Positions 1 through 13,194 are shown, counted from the stretch's first letter. The stretch is DNA of 64,000 nt from Beaufortia kweichowensis (GCA_019155185.1 CM032816.1:6364510-6428509), one strand, 5' to 3'. Translations and numbers: made by a program. Notes: generated by a model not told the origin, from the letters alone.

Positions 1-208
1 TTTGTAATCTTTTTTACATTTTTTAATTTGAGGTATTTTTAAATATAACATTAACTTACTTATTACATTTTAAGTTTATGTTTATTGTTATGAAAATTTG
101 TCAAATATTTCATCTCGAGTCTTAGACCTTTCCATCATTATATAGTTTGTCATGATTAGATTGGAATTCAACTATAAAATATTAAAGTGAATAGAGAAAT
201 AACCTAAG
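1..208 (+). repeat. Dispersed AT-rich repeat, family A, copy 1
   Basis: This block shares an ordered series of words with 6600-6782 and 20990-21178: a T-rich start, 'aacattaac', 'tttattgttatgaaaatttg', 'tcaaatattt', 'cctttccat', 'tatagtttgtc', 'attagatt', 'gaattcaactat', 'aaatatt' and 'aatagtgaaat'. The copies have diverged by many substitutions and small indels. No ORF or clear terminal repeat is visible, and copy 1 may be cut by the window edge. The family was not matched to a named element. Confidence 0.7.
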
Positions 209-3100
209 TGTTCCACCTGTGGAACGGTGACAGTTAACAGGTTAGTGTAACAACTAGCTTGTTTATCCCAAAACTAGGTCAGATGACAAAGACCAGAAAA
301 GATGGATCTGAGACAAGACCAAGAGGATGTGAGTCTATAAAAATGCTGGAGGATCTCAACAGCCTTTAAACAGTAACAAAACTGACATTTAATTTGTGTA
401 TGAAACATAATGCCATACAAGTAATCAGTGGTCTAGTTTGTCCTCTTTAGAGTCTGTTAAAAAATTAGACCTAATGTTGGGTCAGTCTGACTGGCCTGAG
501 CTCAGCAGGCACCCAAAATCTTGCTTTATAAGTCTAATTATAGCAAAAAAGCCTTCACAAAGTAAAGCACAACTTTAAGACATTTGCTTGCATGGATGCC
601 TAGGGAACGTTTTAAACTAATTTACTTAGAATACTTTAAACTTGCGCAGAACACTTTAAGACATGCAAGTGTTTCACAACCTTGCTGAAACCACAGTCAC
701 TCCGTGGTTTTGATTCTGGCGTTCATCCTCCTTTAAGCTTTTCTCATCAATTAGCATCTGCTGTGGGAGTTTAGCTGGTCATGGTAATGAAAGTTTATGG
801 CCAACTGTTCTTTTTGCTTTTAATGCAGCAGCATCAATTGCTTAAAATGCTCAGCAGCAGCATTGTGTGTGTTCTTTTATGAGTTATTGCTGTCTGTACT
901 ACTGCTTATCATTGACATCAGCTCGACTCTGATTGGTCGAGGCCATGGAGCCTTAATAAACTAAATTTATAATGATTAATTAAACTATAGAAATAGACTT
1001 ACTGTTTCTATGTCTGCTTGTTTTTCTTTTTTGTGTTCTGTAACATGTCAAGGGTACAACACAAATAGTACTCAAGGACAAAATAAGACAAAAAGAAGAA
1101 TCAGTACAAAATCTCTTGAATAGATTATTATAATTAAAATGTCTTCAAGAGCCTTGATAGCTTAAGTTAATAATGTATGAGAGAGCTTATTTATTTCTAT
1201 ATTGTGATTAATTTCTGAGTCACATGAGAAGAAACATGTAGGATTTTACTTATTATGAAAAATAGCTGCACAATACCAGTCCATATGAGAATAGAGAGAG
1301 GCTTAAAATCAGAGTTGCCTGCTGAAACATCTTTAAGGTGTTTTGACCTTGAAGGGCAGTAATTCAGTCGCTTTTGACACATTACAATTGATACTACAAA
1401 ATTGAGCATACGTATGTGAATTGATAAAGTAAAAATCAATGTAGATTTTATGTTTAATTAATAATTAAAAAGCTTGTTTATGATGATTGTCACTGTAATG
1501 AAATTGAGAAATACAATATGAAATGCAGCATGTTTATGTATTTGGCTTTTATCCAAAATGACACTCATTGCATTTACAGATTTACATTTTATTAGTCCAT
1601 GCCTTTCCTGGAAATTGAGCCTTCAACCATATAGGTTCAAGGAACACTTTAAGTGCTGTACACAACCTCCCTCTTTCTTTAAAACCATTAGGCAATATCA
1701 ACTTAAATGCATCTAGCATGAAATTCAGCAAAAATTAATCTAAGGTTGCTACATTATAATTATATCATAAAACATAGCAACTCTTTATCAGTAGGACATG
1801 AAAGACGTTAGGTCTGATGCCTCTCTATCACTATGTTGGAGGTCACTGCACTATTCCTTGACACTTTGTAAGAAGCAAACCCATGCATTCTCCAATTATT
1901 TTCTTAAAAGCCCAGTTACTGTGGCAACCAGACCAACATGTGTTGTTTGCCATGGCGGCAGGCCAACTCAAACCTTTAAGCTGTTCAAAGCTAGCTCACA
2001 TATAATGGGTTTCATGGTTCTTACTAATCTCTGTAATGTCGCACACATAAGGACTGTGTGCTTTGTGACAGCTCTATCAGGTCGCACAGAAGACAAATTA
2101 AAGTCATGATCTGATTTCTGCCAAAACTCAGTTCCAACCTGTCTTCATTCTGTATAAAGGTCAGCATTCTGAATAAGAAAGTTCTAGCATATTGAAAAAT
2201 GATGATCATGTCCTAGAGCGAAAAGAAATACATTAGTCACCGGTCATGAACACGTCTGAACTTTTTGACATTGAGCATTAAACCGAGACGCATATATACC
2301 ATGGATCAATATTATGAAGCTGATTTTCTTGCCTTTTCACTAAGATGTAACACTAAGCTCCAGGGTGTCTTGTCATCATCTCCAGGTACTTTCTTTCTTT
2401 CATCTGTCCGTCCTCCAACATGCAGGTTTGCTCAGTTAATGACAGTTTGGTGGCACTATGTGACTGGAGAGCTGATGGTATTTGCTTTATAATGAGTGAT
2501 TTATTATCTCAGTCAGTATCATTCGCTCACATTATCTCAGTTGTCTTAGTTTAAACTGTAGGTAAAATAATGTAGTCGTTGTCTATTTGAAACAGAGATG
2601 AGTTACTAAGAGAGTAAGTGAATTATACTGATATCACCATGGCATCTCCTTAAGTTAATAAATGCAATAACAATTCGTTTGAATTGGCCCTTGGTTTGTC
2701 CCCCTGCTAGATTTAAGTGCTGGCTACTGAGAACTACATTAAATGTTATGGCTTTTTTATCAATTCTGTTGGCAGACAGTTTATTGCTCCTACACTAGCT
2801 GACTGAAATAAAAAAAAATCAAATAAATTACATTTCGGTGTGTATGAAACTCCCAAGAATTGCAATAACCTTTACAATAAATCATAATCATATTCTTCAC
2901 AACGATCAAAAGCTTCTTTAAAAAAACGATTAAATTGACTAATTTCATTAACAAATAAGCAGCATTATATTATGTTCGTGTTAATAAGGCATTACATACT
3001 ACAGACTCGATATGTTATTTTATTGGAGTTGATTTTGGTTACTAACCTTCTCATTCATAATGCGTAACTAACAATGCACTGTAAATTGTTAACCTGCATT
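209..3100. other. Non-coding interval, one SINE-tail-like fragment
   Basis: No exon with credible coding content and splice sites was found. Short ORFs at 1197-1439 (minus), 1798-2109 (plus) and 2265-2492 (plus) have no family features. Around 1536-1650 there is a fragment reading 'ggcttttatccaaaatgac' followed by 'cctttcctggaaattgagcc'. This resembles the 3' part of a common fish interspersed repeat that has 'gcttttatccaaagcgactt' and a B-box-like motif. The rest is AT-rich with no recognised signal. Confidence 0.5.
1536..1650 (+). repeat. Teleost interspersed-repeat fragment
   Basis: It contains a degenerate 'ggcagatgcttttatccaaagcgactta' type segment followed by a diverged 'ccctgggaattgaacc' type segment, the usual order in fish SINE/LINE tails. 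A related, better preserved fragment lies at 56580-56680. Family assignment is from memory of these motifs. Confidence 0.5.
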
Positions 3101-3147
3101 TCATAATTGAATAAATCGTGACAATAAATGTTCACTAACTGGCTTAC

Positions 3148-3295
3148 CTTCTCTGAAAAACTGCGCTTGAATGAAGAAGAGAAGGAAGAAGCACACCGCG
3201 GCTCCCACGAGCGCCCACGCCACGCGAAGATGCTGCATCTTTCTGAAGATATCTGACCGCGATGCGCTTAAAACGGCAAATCCATCCCGAATCAA
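3148..3295 (-). CDS. Candidate 5' coding exon A of an unidentified minus-strand membrane or secreted protein
   Basis: On the minus strand an open frame runs from an ATG at 3295 (alternative ATG at 3238, beginning MQHLRVAW) to a good donor, AGAAG|GTAAGC, with the last exon base at 3148 and phase 1. Translation from 3238 gives a short basic start and then a strongly hydrophobic stretch (roughly residues 6-24, rich in V, A, F, L) ending near FIQAQFFRE. That suits a signal peptide or a type II signal anchor. The exon lies at the edge of a CpG-rich block (about 3170-3960), as expected for a promoter-proximal first exon. The rest of the gene would lie beyond the left edge. Identity is unknown. The phase-1 end matches exon B at 11629-11737, so the two may be alternative starts of one gene. 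ldlrad3, a human neighbour of PRR5L, is one guess from gene order only. Confidence 0.5.
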
Positions 3296-3960
3296 CGCGA
3301 CACCGCTTTCATAAGCAATCCCTTATTGTTGTGATGGCAATTTCCATTCAAAGGAGAGTCTTTAAAACTGCTTGCGCGACAGGTTTCCGTTCAGTGAGGT
3401 TAAAGTTAAATGCGCGAGACTTTCAGCGCGTCATCTGACACTTTTTGCCCCATCAAGAGAAACAGACGCGAACCGTTGCATAGTCTCACTCACAGGTGGT
3501 GCCAAAATAACGGCAGTCGGTGATGAACCCCGCTCCGTTGCGTCGGAAGACACGGAACTTGCGTGTAAAAGTCAAAAAGAAATCTGTCTTGAATGCGCTT
3601 ACCGCTGTTTACATTGCACACAGTCACTACTGTACGCGCGCAGCATGTCGCACATCCACAAGCCAGCGTTATAGGTGCATTAACAAGTCGGAATTCCGCT
3701 CGTCTTTAGGAAAAAGTCGAGGAAAATACCTCAGATATGTCCAGTCTCGTGTTATGGGTCTCTGTAACGCATCATTCCGAGTGGAAACTGCACGGACGCA
3801 TCCCGAGAAAAGCGCGTGCGTCCGGAGTCTCGCGCGGCTCCTGTTTAACTGAGACTGCGTGTTTGCGCGCGAGTTTAATCTCGATTTATATTCGACGTCA
3901 TCGCTGTTAAAACTGTCAATCACCGGACGATTGCGCTCTGAGAGAGCGAGACCCGGTTAC
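3170..3960. promoter_or_regulatory. CpG-rich island at exon A
   Basis: This stretch has many CG dinucleotides (cgcgcg, cgcgcgag, gcgcgtc and similar), in contrast to the CpG-poor flanks. It spans the candidate minus-strand first exon at 3148-3295 and extends upstream of it, which is the expected position of its promoter. Overlapping ORFs on both strands here are best explained by the base composition. Confidence 0.6.
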
Positions 3961-4079
3961 AGTAGGCCAACAAACATTTTATTACTGCGAATAGATTTTT
4001 CTTTTACAATTGCACAGGGATGGATATTTATATTATGTGGTCTTTTCATCTGACATTCGAGGAGTGTCTTCACCCTCAG

Positions 4080-4290
4080 GAAAATTAAACATGGTTTAAC
4101 TAATAGCCATGGCTTATGGGTTGTATTTGGAGTAAAACCATACAGTCCCACCACAATAAAATTATTTTAACCATGGTTTTGTAGTAAAACTGTGGTAATG
4201 CAAATGGTAATCAAGCTGCCATAATATTATTGCTACCAAACTTATGCTACTGTACAATAAACCCATTGTTATTTTTTATAAGAGAAGTTA
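4080..4290. repeat. Short inverted-repeat element, 'ccatggttt' type, copy 1
   Basis: Repeated 'catggtttaac', 'aaccatggttttgtagtaaaa' and 'gtaaaaccata' motifs occur in both orientations, giving dyad symmetry. A related diverged copy lies at 17440-17635. Elements of this look are abundant in fish genomes as non-autonomous DNA transposons. No target-site duplication could be fixed with confidence. Confidence 0.55.
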
Positions 4291-6599
4291 AGGTATCTTT
4301 GATCATGTAAAGTGAGCCTTTTATTTTAGCCATTATGTAATAATAACCCTAGTTTACATATGAAATTCAATAAAAAAAATACATTTTTAATATCCATGTA
4401 GGCCAATAACGGAATAGTTTTAAATTCAGACACGTGTTTAGTAAGAATCAATAGAAAAAAAGAAGATGTACATGTTCTGTTTGTCCATACAGAGATTTAC
4501 ATTTTACACACTAACCCTTTCTGCATTTTTACATTTTCAAGCATCATTTAGTATGTTTAATAGACAAACACAGGGATAAGTAATGTCACTGTGGTTTATT
4601 TCTTTTCTATTTTTTAACATCTTGGAAAGCACTTCTTCATCCAGTAATGGATAGCTACTTGGTTTGTCTCGTGATGATCTAATTAATAAGGGTCTATTTT
4701 AATGCATATATTCAGATTCATGAGTAATCCATTTTCTTTGCCGTTAACGCCACTTTTCATTTTACCCCCAAGTGCAGCTGTCTACACATGACATCTCATC
4801 ACATTCTCATATTGTTCTCACGTACCCTGAGCTTCAGTGGAAGAATGGCAATCAATCAGCGGGGACCCAATTAAATATGTTCAGAATTCCGCACCACTGC
4901 AAAGTCAAGCTGCTACTGAAATATTCTTCCTTATAATAACATGTTCCCCCCTTGTTGCCAATATATCTCCTACAGATCTAGTCTTTCTCTCAATTTCCAT
5001 CTTGTCCAAGGGGAATATCTATATTTGACTCTGCAGTGTTTGTAGAAAGTATTGTATGGAAATATAAGTTCCAATTTATTAAGCTTGGTTTTTATTTATT
5101 TACTTTTTAGATTTGTTTTTTTGCATGATAATAGCAACGGCTCAGATGAGACGTTGGAAAGTGATATTGGTGTTGTATGGCTATCTGCTCTTGTGATGAA
5201 ATCCTGATGTAGTGATATAATAGGTTTCTATAGAAACAATATGAACTAGACCTAGACCCAATTGTGTTTTCTATTTTTGGTGTATAAAAGGTACATTTAT
5301 TCCCTAGAAGTTAATTCCCACAGTACATATCAAATGCTCTGAGCACAAATATGAATATTTCATTCTAAACATTTTCCTTTTTTTCATTTTATTTAGAAAA
5401 ATAACAATGTAAATTAAACCTAACTGTTTCTAACCCAAAACCTCAAGATAACCTAAAATCTCAACATTTCAGTACATAAGCTTAATCTTTCAGATCAATG
5501 CAAAGACAAGCCACTGTTTGCCTTTTTATCTAAATCCCTTTCCCTGATTTGAAATCAGAAATCTATTTGTTTGGCGAACTCCTAAAACAGATTAACATTA
5601 TGTCAGCACCCAACTTTGAAATGAGAAAACTAAACATATATTTGATGCTAATGAAAGATACTGTTCACTAAATGAATTAATGCCAGACAAAAGCAATATG
5701 GACTCATGACAGTGTTTGCTAATGAATACATAGCAGGTAATTACTCATATTTCTTATGAAAATCAAACAGATATGGTGGTGATGTGCAGATGTGAGATGT
5801 TCTGCTCTAACAGGTGCTCGAACGGCAGGATCATCTGGCTCGGAGTGTAAAACCTTCTTTTAACTTGCAATAATTCGAAAAGACAGATTTGTACCCGATG
5901 CAGAATAACATACTACAATAAAGATGTAAAAAAGAAGAAATTGGTACTTCCACCCCCACCCAATGTCTCAGGAACCGCAACAGCGCATTCTTATTACAGT
6001 TTGGGTTGTGCAATCCAATTTGGATGAATCCCATTAAATGTGACATCCGCCTTCACAACACATTCACAAATACCGCAACGTGCGTTCCAGCAAGTCTGCT
6101 GCATTTCAGCAATATTTTTTTTCCATTCTCAAGACGTTGATTCATAGGCATTCAAATCTTTAAATCTTTTATAATCTGGTCCGTGGAACCATACAGTATG
6201 TAATTAAAACTACATTGCAGAACGTCAACTGTATTCTCTGAAATGAGCGAGCGTTAGCAAGGTGTTCCTGCTCACAGAAGTAATCAAAGAGGATTAAGTC
6301 TCACAGTTTCACTCCCAGACAGCCGGAAAGGAACCCTGATGGTAAAGATCCCAATCAAAGAGAGGTGGGAAACTTGTGACAAGTACAGATGCGTTGAGTG
6401 ATAAGTAGGCATGGACTTTCAATCACTAGCCTGCCCACAAAGACTTTTACAATCAATCTACGCCGTCTAATTTCGGCCAGACATCCGGATGTGTGTGTTT
6501 GTGAGTCTTGTGAAGAGAAGTGGAAAATGGGCGGGTGTAAAGCTCTACAGCCATATTTGAAGTCAATATTTATTGTGTGCGCTGGTCAGTTTAACCTGT
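4291..6599. other. Non-coding AT-rich interval
   Basis: No supported gene. Short ORFs (for example 4837-5028 plus and 5831-6046 minus) have no initiation context, splice signals or recognisable domains. The part from about 5760 to 6560 is less AT-rich and more complex than its surroundings and could hold regulatory sequence, but nothing specific was identified. Confidence 0.4.
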
Positions 6600-6782
6600 C
6601 TTTTTTTTTTTAAATGACATTAACATTTTTTTTATAATTTTGTAACTGTATGTTTATTGTCAAATATTTATTTTTGAGCTTTAGATCATCTTTAGATCAT
6701 CTTTTTCCATCAATATTTATAGTTTGTCATGATTAGATTAGAATTCAAATATGAAATATTTAAAATTAATGGTAAAATAACT
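6600..6782 (+). repeat. Dispersed AT-rich repeat, family A, copy 2
   Basis: It has the same word order as copies 1 and 3 (T-rich start, 'gtttattgtcaaatattta', 'tatagtttgtcatgattaga', 'gaattcaaatatgaaatat'). The segment 'ttagatcatctt' is duplicated in tandem at about 6682-6705. Confidence 0.7.
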
Positions 6783-8700
6783 TGTGGCCTACAATGCCAT
6801 CCGACGAAAAGACTTGGATAGATGGTGACCGTCTTCTCCAACTTGGACACCATCTGAGATTCCTTCATGACAATATTATATTAAACCGTATTGACTTGAC
6901 AGGGCTAATATTTTGCTCATTGACCGTGATGCACCAGGCCACATTATAGTAGCCAGTGTTTGTGCAACGGATAGCGTGTGCGAAATTAATTATCGACTAA
7001 ATATGCCGTCCACAAAGGCGTATATGTGAATAGTAAGCAGTTTCTGACTAACGCTTTGGATAAATCATTTAGACAAGGTGTGGTGAGTGAGCAACAGAGC
7101 TTTGAAAGGCTTTCTGTGAATGATACAGGAGTAGATTACGAAATTGTAATGCTGTATTTACTTGCCTTGTCAAAAGACTCACTCTTATGCAACCAAGCTT
7201 TTAAAGTGACTGCATAATGCTCCCGAACAGGATTTCTGTATTCGGTATGCGACCGATTTGAATGCAAAACTTCAGTCAGATGATTCTATAAGCAATGACT
7301 GAAAAGAGATTGCTTATTAAATTCTAATATCTTGTAAAGGATTACTGAAATGAAATACAGCTTTGACTAAAATATTGTTTGGGCCAGAGATGTAATCAGG
7401 CGAAGGCATTCCGCGGAGGATAACTCCATTTGCTCAAACTGTTGGTGACATTACCACTAAATTGAGTGAGAAGAGAAAAAAGTTAATGTGCTTGTAAGAG
7501 ATGGGGCACTTTATGAATTTTACAGCCCACAGGTCAGATGGGAATACGTTCATTCCATATTCAACTCGGAATTCATACCGGTTGGCTGTCGTTGCTATGC
7601 AAAGCACACAAGAACATTTTCAAGGCGAACCATAAAGCATCTGCCCCTCAATGGCATGGATAGGCAAACTATTCTGGAAAGGTGTGTATGTTTATGTGTG
7701 TGTGTGTTATTTTAGGACATCTTAAAAACCTGTAAAAAAGTTATTTTTTCGTTCACTAGCGGCCTTCCACCGTCGTTCACATTGACACGCCTCTTCCAAC
7801 AAGTATAAAAGTGAAAAATTCTTAATTGGAGCTGCAACTCATAATTACAATATTTCCAACTTCAAGACTACATCACGAGCCTGTTGCGACTTAAAGCAGA
7901 TTATAAACAAAGAGGAAATGACTGCAATCGTTACAGACTAAAGCTCATGATGGAGGCGGGGTTAGATGGGTGAGGGATAAAAAGCCTAATAAATGAATAA
8001 ATAAACCAAATGACCTTGGTGGCAGCCAGCCTTTTTACATACGACAATTTGTTTTCAGAGACCGGAAAAAGCATTCCGACGTTGCCGCAAGAGCGATTCT
8101 TGAAAGCTTTTCTTAAATTATTTCAGCCACAACGGCATCAGCTGCTTTACATTATTCAAGGCTCACACAATGGCACTTCTGGCACGTATCCTGCTAAATT
8201 GAACTTGATTTAGTTAAGCTGGATGAGTTTGAAGCGGAGGATAGAGTGGCCTGCCAGACAGCAGGGAGGAGAGTCACTAACAAACATACTGCAGTGCAAA
8301 ATAATGTTGACCTTCTGTCTGAAAACATGACAATGCCTTTCTTCTCAAAGTATTATATTTGCGGATGATGAGCTGTGTCTCTCTGCACGTTTTAGAGAAA
8401 CTTTTTTGATATTACAAGGAAAAAACCTAATATAACACATATTAATAGGATTTGGCCTAGACTGTATAGTGCCAATACAATCTAACATTTTATTGCTCCT
8501 GAGAAAAGGGGCAGAATCAAGAAGCAGGCAGAGATGGAGGAGTACTGAGATTTTGTTTCCCAGAGCCAGCCAATGAAGCTTAACAAAGCCATGTTTCAAA
8601 ATGTATGAATGTATCAGTTGGAATTACACCGCTCCAGTTGAATAAATATCTTCAGGGTTCCTCTTCCCCTGTGTCCATTGAATGAGCTCTTGTAAACACT
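6783..8700. other. Complex interval with fragmentary ORFs, function unknown
   Basis: The sequence after repeat copy 2 is of ordinary complexity and keeps two consecutive plus-strand open stretches: about 51 codons from an ATG near 6800 (starting MPSDEKTWIDGD) and 7026-7217. Both read like protein but have no recognisable domain. They could be remnants of a decayed transposon or retrocopy, or chance. A further ORF at 7488-7715 runs into a short TG tract. No splice structure linking them could be defended. Confidence 0.3.
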
Positions 8701-8716
8701 CGATCTCTCTTTCTTG

Positions 8717-8717
<1 letters not shown>

Positions 8718-8750
<33 letters not shown>
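8718..8750 (+). repeat. (CT)n microsatellite
   Basis: A pure CT dinucleotide run of about 32 bases, flanked by further CT-rich sequence from 8701. Confidence 0.95.
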
Positions 8751-8753
<3 letters not shown>

Positions 8754-9284
8754 TCAATAGATTTTGCAGGAAAACAAACGAACTGATTGATCTATCACAC
8801 ACTGGTGTGGAAGTGCAGAAGGTATCTCACTGTCAGAACAGTGGTGGAATGCAGAGATAGAATAAAAAGCATTGAATAAGCAGAAGAAAAGAGCTACGCG
8901 TCAAGCACGCTCATTGAACCGTTTTGTTATTTGCCGGCTTTATTAAAGTAACAGCTCATTTCAGTGTTGTGTGCTGGACTTTTCATATTTCTTTTCGTTC
9001 TTGCAAGGCTATCAAACTTCAAAGTATTTTTTCCAAAATTCAGTTACAGATCACTGGACCAAATAAATTTGCCCATCTGTTTTTGTTTGATTGTCGTCTT
9101 TGTCTTTTCCTTCACAGTAAAAGCTCGGCCTTCCCAAACAGTGTTATTCTGCACCTTTTTTTTTTACAAACAAGAAAAGTTCTTTGTCATATCCTGCAAC
9201 TTTGATATTTTTTCAGTGTGTACCTTTGTGTTCTCTCATCTTTAAAGTGACTGGCATTGATCTGTGTGGTTGTTTGTGCTTCAC

Positions 9285-9584
9285 TTAAAAAAATAGTTCA
9301 CCAAAAACTAAAAATTACTCTGTCATCATTTACTCTGTCTTTTTCAACTTACATAACTTTCTTTCTTCTGTGCAAAACAATATAGTTATTTATAGCAGAA
9401 TCTACCAGCTGCTCTTTATGTAAAATGAAGGGGAATGGTGATGCCTAAAAAATCCCTGGTACCCACCCACTTTTATTGTATGAAAAAATAATGTGAACAT
9501 CCAATTAAACATCTCCTTTTGTTTTGCAGAATAAAGAAAAAAGGTTTGGAAAGACCTTCAGTTTCAGGTGAACTCTCCCTTTAA
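9285..9584 (+). repeat. Cyprinid short inverted-repeat element (GGGATAGTTCACC type), full-length diverged copy
   Basis: It begins 'taaaaaaatagttcaccaaa', continues with the typical internal words 'tctgtcatcatttactctgtc' and 'actttctttcttctgtgcaaaacaa', and ends 'ggtgaactctccctttaa', the inverse of the start. The ends form an imperfect terminal inverted repeat and both sides carry TTAA-like sequence. Related copies lie at 21960-22114, 23277-23561 and 53909-54160. This is a non-autonomous, MITE-like element common in zebrafish relatives. Confidence 0.8.
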
Positions 9585-9699
9585 TTACAAACTTTTGGTA
9601 GGCCTCTCTATCATGTCTATTCTTTCTGTACTTATTTTAAAATAATTGCATGTTATTTTGCAGTCATCTCTAACAACACAGAGAAGTTTTTAATCTAAC

Positions 9700-10860
9700 T
9701 TCAGGCTCAACTCGGGTAATAGATATCCAAGGGTGACATGAGGCATTATGGCCCGCTAACTGCTCGACACCTCACAGATGCTCTTTATCTTTTTCCTCTG
9801 ACTCTTTGCATTTGAAGAGTCATTTCAATAAAACGCCGCCCTGTGCTTTAAAATGTTAAAATAGTGAGTGCAGTTTAAAGGAAACCCCATTGTTTTTAGG
9901 CACTTTAGAAGGGACACTTCTGTATTTTTAAGTCTGCTTGTTTAGAAGAAAATTTTGGTCTTCACGCATCTGTGCTCTATAATCACATTCACAATAAAGC
10001 GTTTGCATGCGCAGCGCTGTCAAATTAGAACTAACAAACGATAAATTGGCTGCTTTCATTCAAGTGCTTTATCATGAGCAACTTAAAGGCGCTCCTGCAT
10101 AATGAGCCTGTAGGTCAAGAGCCACTTGCATTCAGTTGATCATCTCGCCCATTTCGCAGCTTGATTTTTAGAAACTAGATAGCAATGAAATGAGATTAAA
10201 GACTATATTCCATCTGCCCTGGAATAATGCCACCCGCTTGCCTTTTTAAACTTCCATTATTCTGTTTTTTTGACTCGCCACACTACAGAATCAATATATA
10301 ATGAATTCTCTGTATTAATAATATGAGTCCAATGGGGTGCAGAGAAATGGTCGATTGAACTGGGTTTCAGAGCATCACGGGTGCTGGTGAGAAAACAGAT
10401 TTTGTTTTTAAGATATTGCTCGTATGAACAGGTGCGACGTCTCCAAGCTCGCTGTGAGTTACGCACTCTAATGCGCCGTGAGTGCGTTCCAGCTTTTAAA
10501 GGATAAGTAATGGGACAAATAGATGAAATTTAGCTTTTAATGAAATTATTGTGCTGTCTTGAGCTCAAAAATTAGAACCCCTAAAATCTTTTCGAGGGGG
10601 AAAAATTGGCGTGTGAATGGCGCTCTCTGCAGAGCGATCAATAAAGACTTCCATTTACTGGCCTGTCTGAGGATGAGCTAAAGATTTTAATGTACTCTGG
10701 TCAATATGCAGTAGAAATGAGAAAAGTAGCACAGCCATTTTGAAAGTATTATTCTGAAGGCTACAATGAGATTTGGGGTTTATGCTTTAAAAAAAATGCC
10801 ACATGCTTTGAAAATACTGATTAAGGGCTTTGGTCCATTTGCTGAAAGGCCACTGGGGAG
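9700..10860. other. Candidate conserved non-coding cluster
   Basis: No protein or RNA gene is visible, but the sequence is complex, free of obvious repeats, and rich in homeodomain-like TAAT/ATTA words, AT-hook-like tracts and CAGCTG/CATCTG-type E-boxes. This texture is typical of vertebrate developmental enhancers. Conservation cannot be tested from one sequence, so this is a suggestion only. Confidence 0.3.
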
Positions 10861-11034
10861 GAAGTGTCTGTTTTTTTGCTGTGTCCTCTAACTAAATGCA
10901 ATGCCATAGATGCAATCAATAGGACAACACAATGCTAATGAAGACTCAGGCAGTGAGAGAGGCAGAGGATGGTGGGGCTTGACTCTTTGGTCCCCAAACG
11001 CCACACTGTTAATCTAGTCATATAGAGTTGAACT

Positions 11035-11520
<486 letters not shown>

Positions 11521-11628
11521 GTGAACTGCTCAAACCTCGTGTTCTTGTAGCTCATTGCTGTTTAACATACAGTAGCATTACATGAATACATTAAAGATTA
11601 AGCAGAAGTGCAGGCTATCGCTACTTAC

Positions 11629-11737
11629 CGCAGTACAGGATCAGCAGACCGCTTAACAGCAGTACAACCCAGAAAGTTGAGGACATCGTCCCCCACGCAT
11701 CCCTCCGTATACTCTTCTTCATAAAGGGCGAAGCCAT
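11629..11737 (-). CDS. Candidate 5' coding exon B of an unidentified minus-strand membrane or secreted protein
   Basis: Minus-strand frame with ATGs at 11737, 11722 and 11686. The reading starts MASPFMKKSIRRDAW, then has a hydrophobic segment (STFWVVLLLSGLLILYC) and ends at a near-perfect donor, TGCG|GTAAGT, with the last exon base at 11629 and phase 1. A basic start followed by about 16 hydrophobic residues fits a signal peptide or signal anchor. No downstream exon is seen between this and exon A, but both share the phase-1 end and type of product, so they could be alternative first exons splicing to a common body left of the window. The sequence is not recognised. ldlrad3 is a gene-order guess only. 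Confidence 0.45.
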
Positions 11738-13182
11738 CAAAGTCAGTCCCTTTAAAGTCTCAATTCTCCAGTCAAATTACCCTCCGATCTGGCTCTTATA
11801 GCCAGCAGCTATTCAGCAGACGTCGCAAAGTTGCCATAAAGAAATGAAGGAGAAGCGGTGTGAACGTATCCATGAGAACCGCGCGCTGGAATGAGAGACA
11901 GGAAATGATCGTGATTCAAGGAATGATCCGTCCTTTCACGTTTGTGTGCATCACAAAATAATGCGATAGTGAGTATTCAGTGAGGAAACATAAACCCTGA
12001 CAGATTGCGCAAATAAATATGAAGTGATGTATATATATAGCAGAAGTTGTTAAGAAATAAGCGTTGAAGAGGGTTAAAAGAGAGTAAAGCAGCGCTGGTG
12101 CGGCTCTTTTTCTCACGACTACAGTGTGAGTGTTTGATGACTGAAGGTGTTTTTGAGACAGACAGCGAATCGATTGTTGTTGGTTTTTTTCTACATAATA
12201 GAGTAAAGCGAAATTTTGACTTCCTGACTAAAATCCTACATGTTTAGTGTTTGTCATTTGGTATTCCCAACATAACATACCGTTAGCTGTAATAAGAATG
12301 ATGCACCTCAACAGACATCAGAGGAAATGAAAATCTATGTGATTTAGCACTTTAGGGAAATTTTCATTCATAAATAATATCTAAAACCGTTTCAATGTAC
12401 GTGAATAGTTTTTCTAAGTATCAAATCTGGTATTCAAACGGACGATTATCAATAAGGCAAATAATCGTCCCTTTCTCAGTGGATCTGTAATTAAATCAGC
12501 CCCTGGCACTGGCTTCCTCTTGGGGAAGTCTGGTTTTCCAGTTCCGTCTTTCACGTGAGATATGAGATTCTTTGATGGTTTTATTTATGACATGCAAAGT
12601 TTCGCCCCTTTGAAAGATCAATAGATCAAGTGTGGGTGGGTTCCTGGGGCACAGAGTCACACACTTCGAGTCTGGTGCGTGTCTATAATTCATAGTCTTA
12701 GAGCTTGCGGATACTGGGTTGCTCAGATGATTGTGTACAATAGCAGACAGTCCTCGACCCACCTTCTTTCTAAACCCCACAGTGTCTATCCCTGGCCTCC
12801 GGCCACCCCCCGAGGGAAATCACCATTGCTTCAAAGTTGCCTCTGCTGTTGGGAAAGAAGCATGTCTAAAATAAGAAATATTTCTTAGTGTATAATTCTT
12901 CATTTTCTTTTTCACACTGTCCCAGACAGTGAGCTTTTGAGACCCCAGAGACTCCAGATAGCTGACCTTCAACACCGCTCTGTCCGCTCTTTGTGTTCTC
13001 GGTGTTCACCTGTGTGGTTTGAAAACATGTTCGTAAGGCTGCAAAGCATGAATATCTACAGTATTATACACCCACAGGTGTGATCTAGAACAGTTTTTCC
13101 CAGCCTTGACTTAATTTACATATTTTAATATAACTTATAAAATAATTAAGTCAAGTTGTGGTCCCTTTGGAAGTATGCTAGG

Positions 13183-13194
13183 GCCCTCTAGTGG
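13183..13194 (-). promoter_or_regulatory. CTCF-like motif
   Basis: The minus strand reads CCACTAGAGGGC, matching the CTCF core CCASYAGRKGGC at all positions. It sits in the palindromic context 'gggccctctagtgggccc', which may be coincidental. Confidence 0.45.

Noticed and set aside
3372..4053. Several ORFs on both strands near 3.4-4.0 kb
   Set aside because: CpG-rich sequence lowers stop-codon frequency; frames conflict with one another.
8924..9245. Two overlapping 93-codon ORFs in adjacent frames
   Set aside because: Phe/Leu-rich readings of T-rich DNA, no start context or domain.
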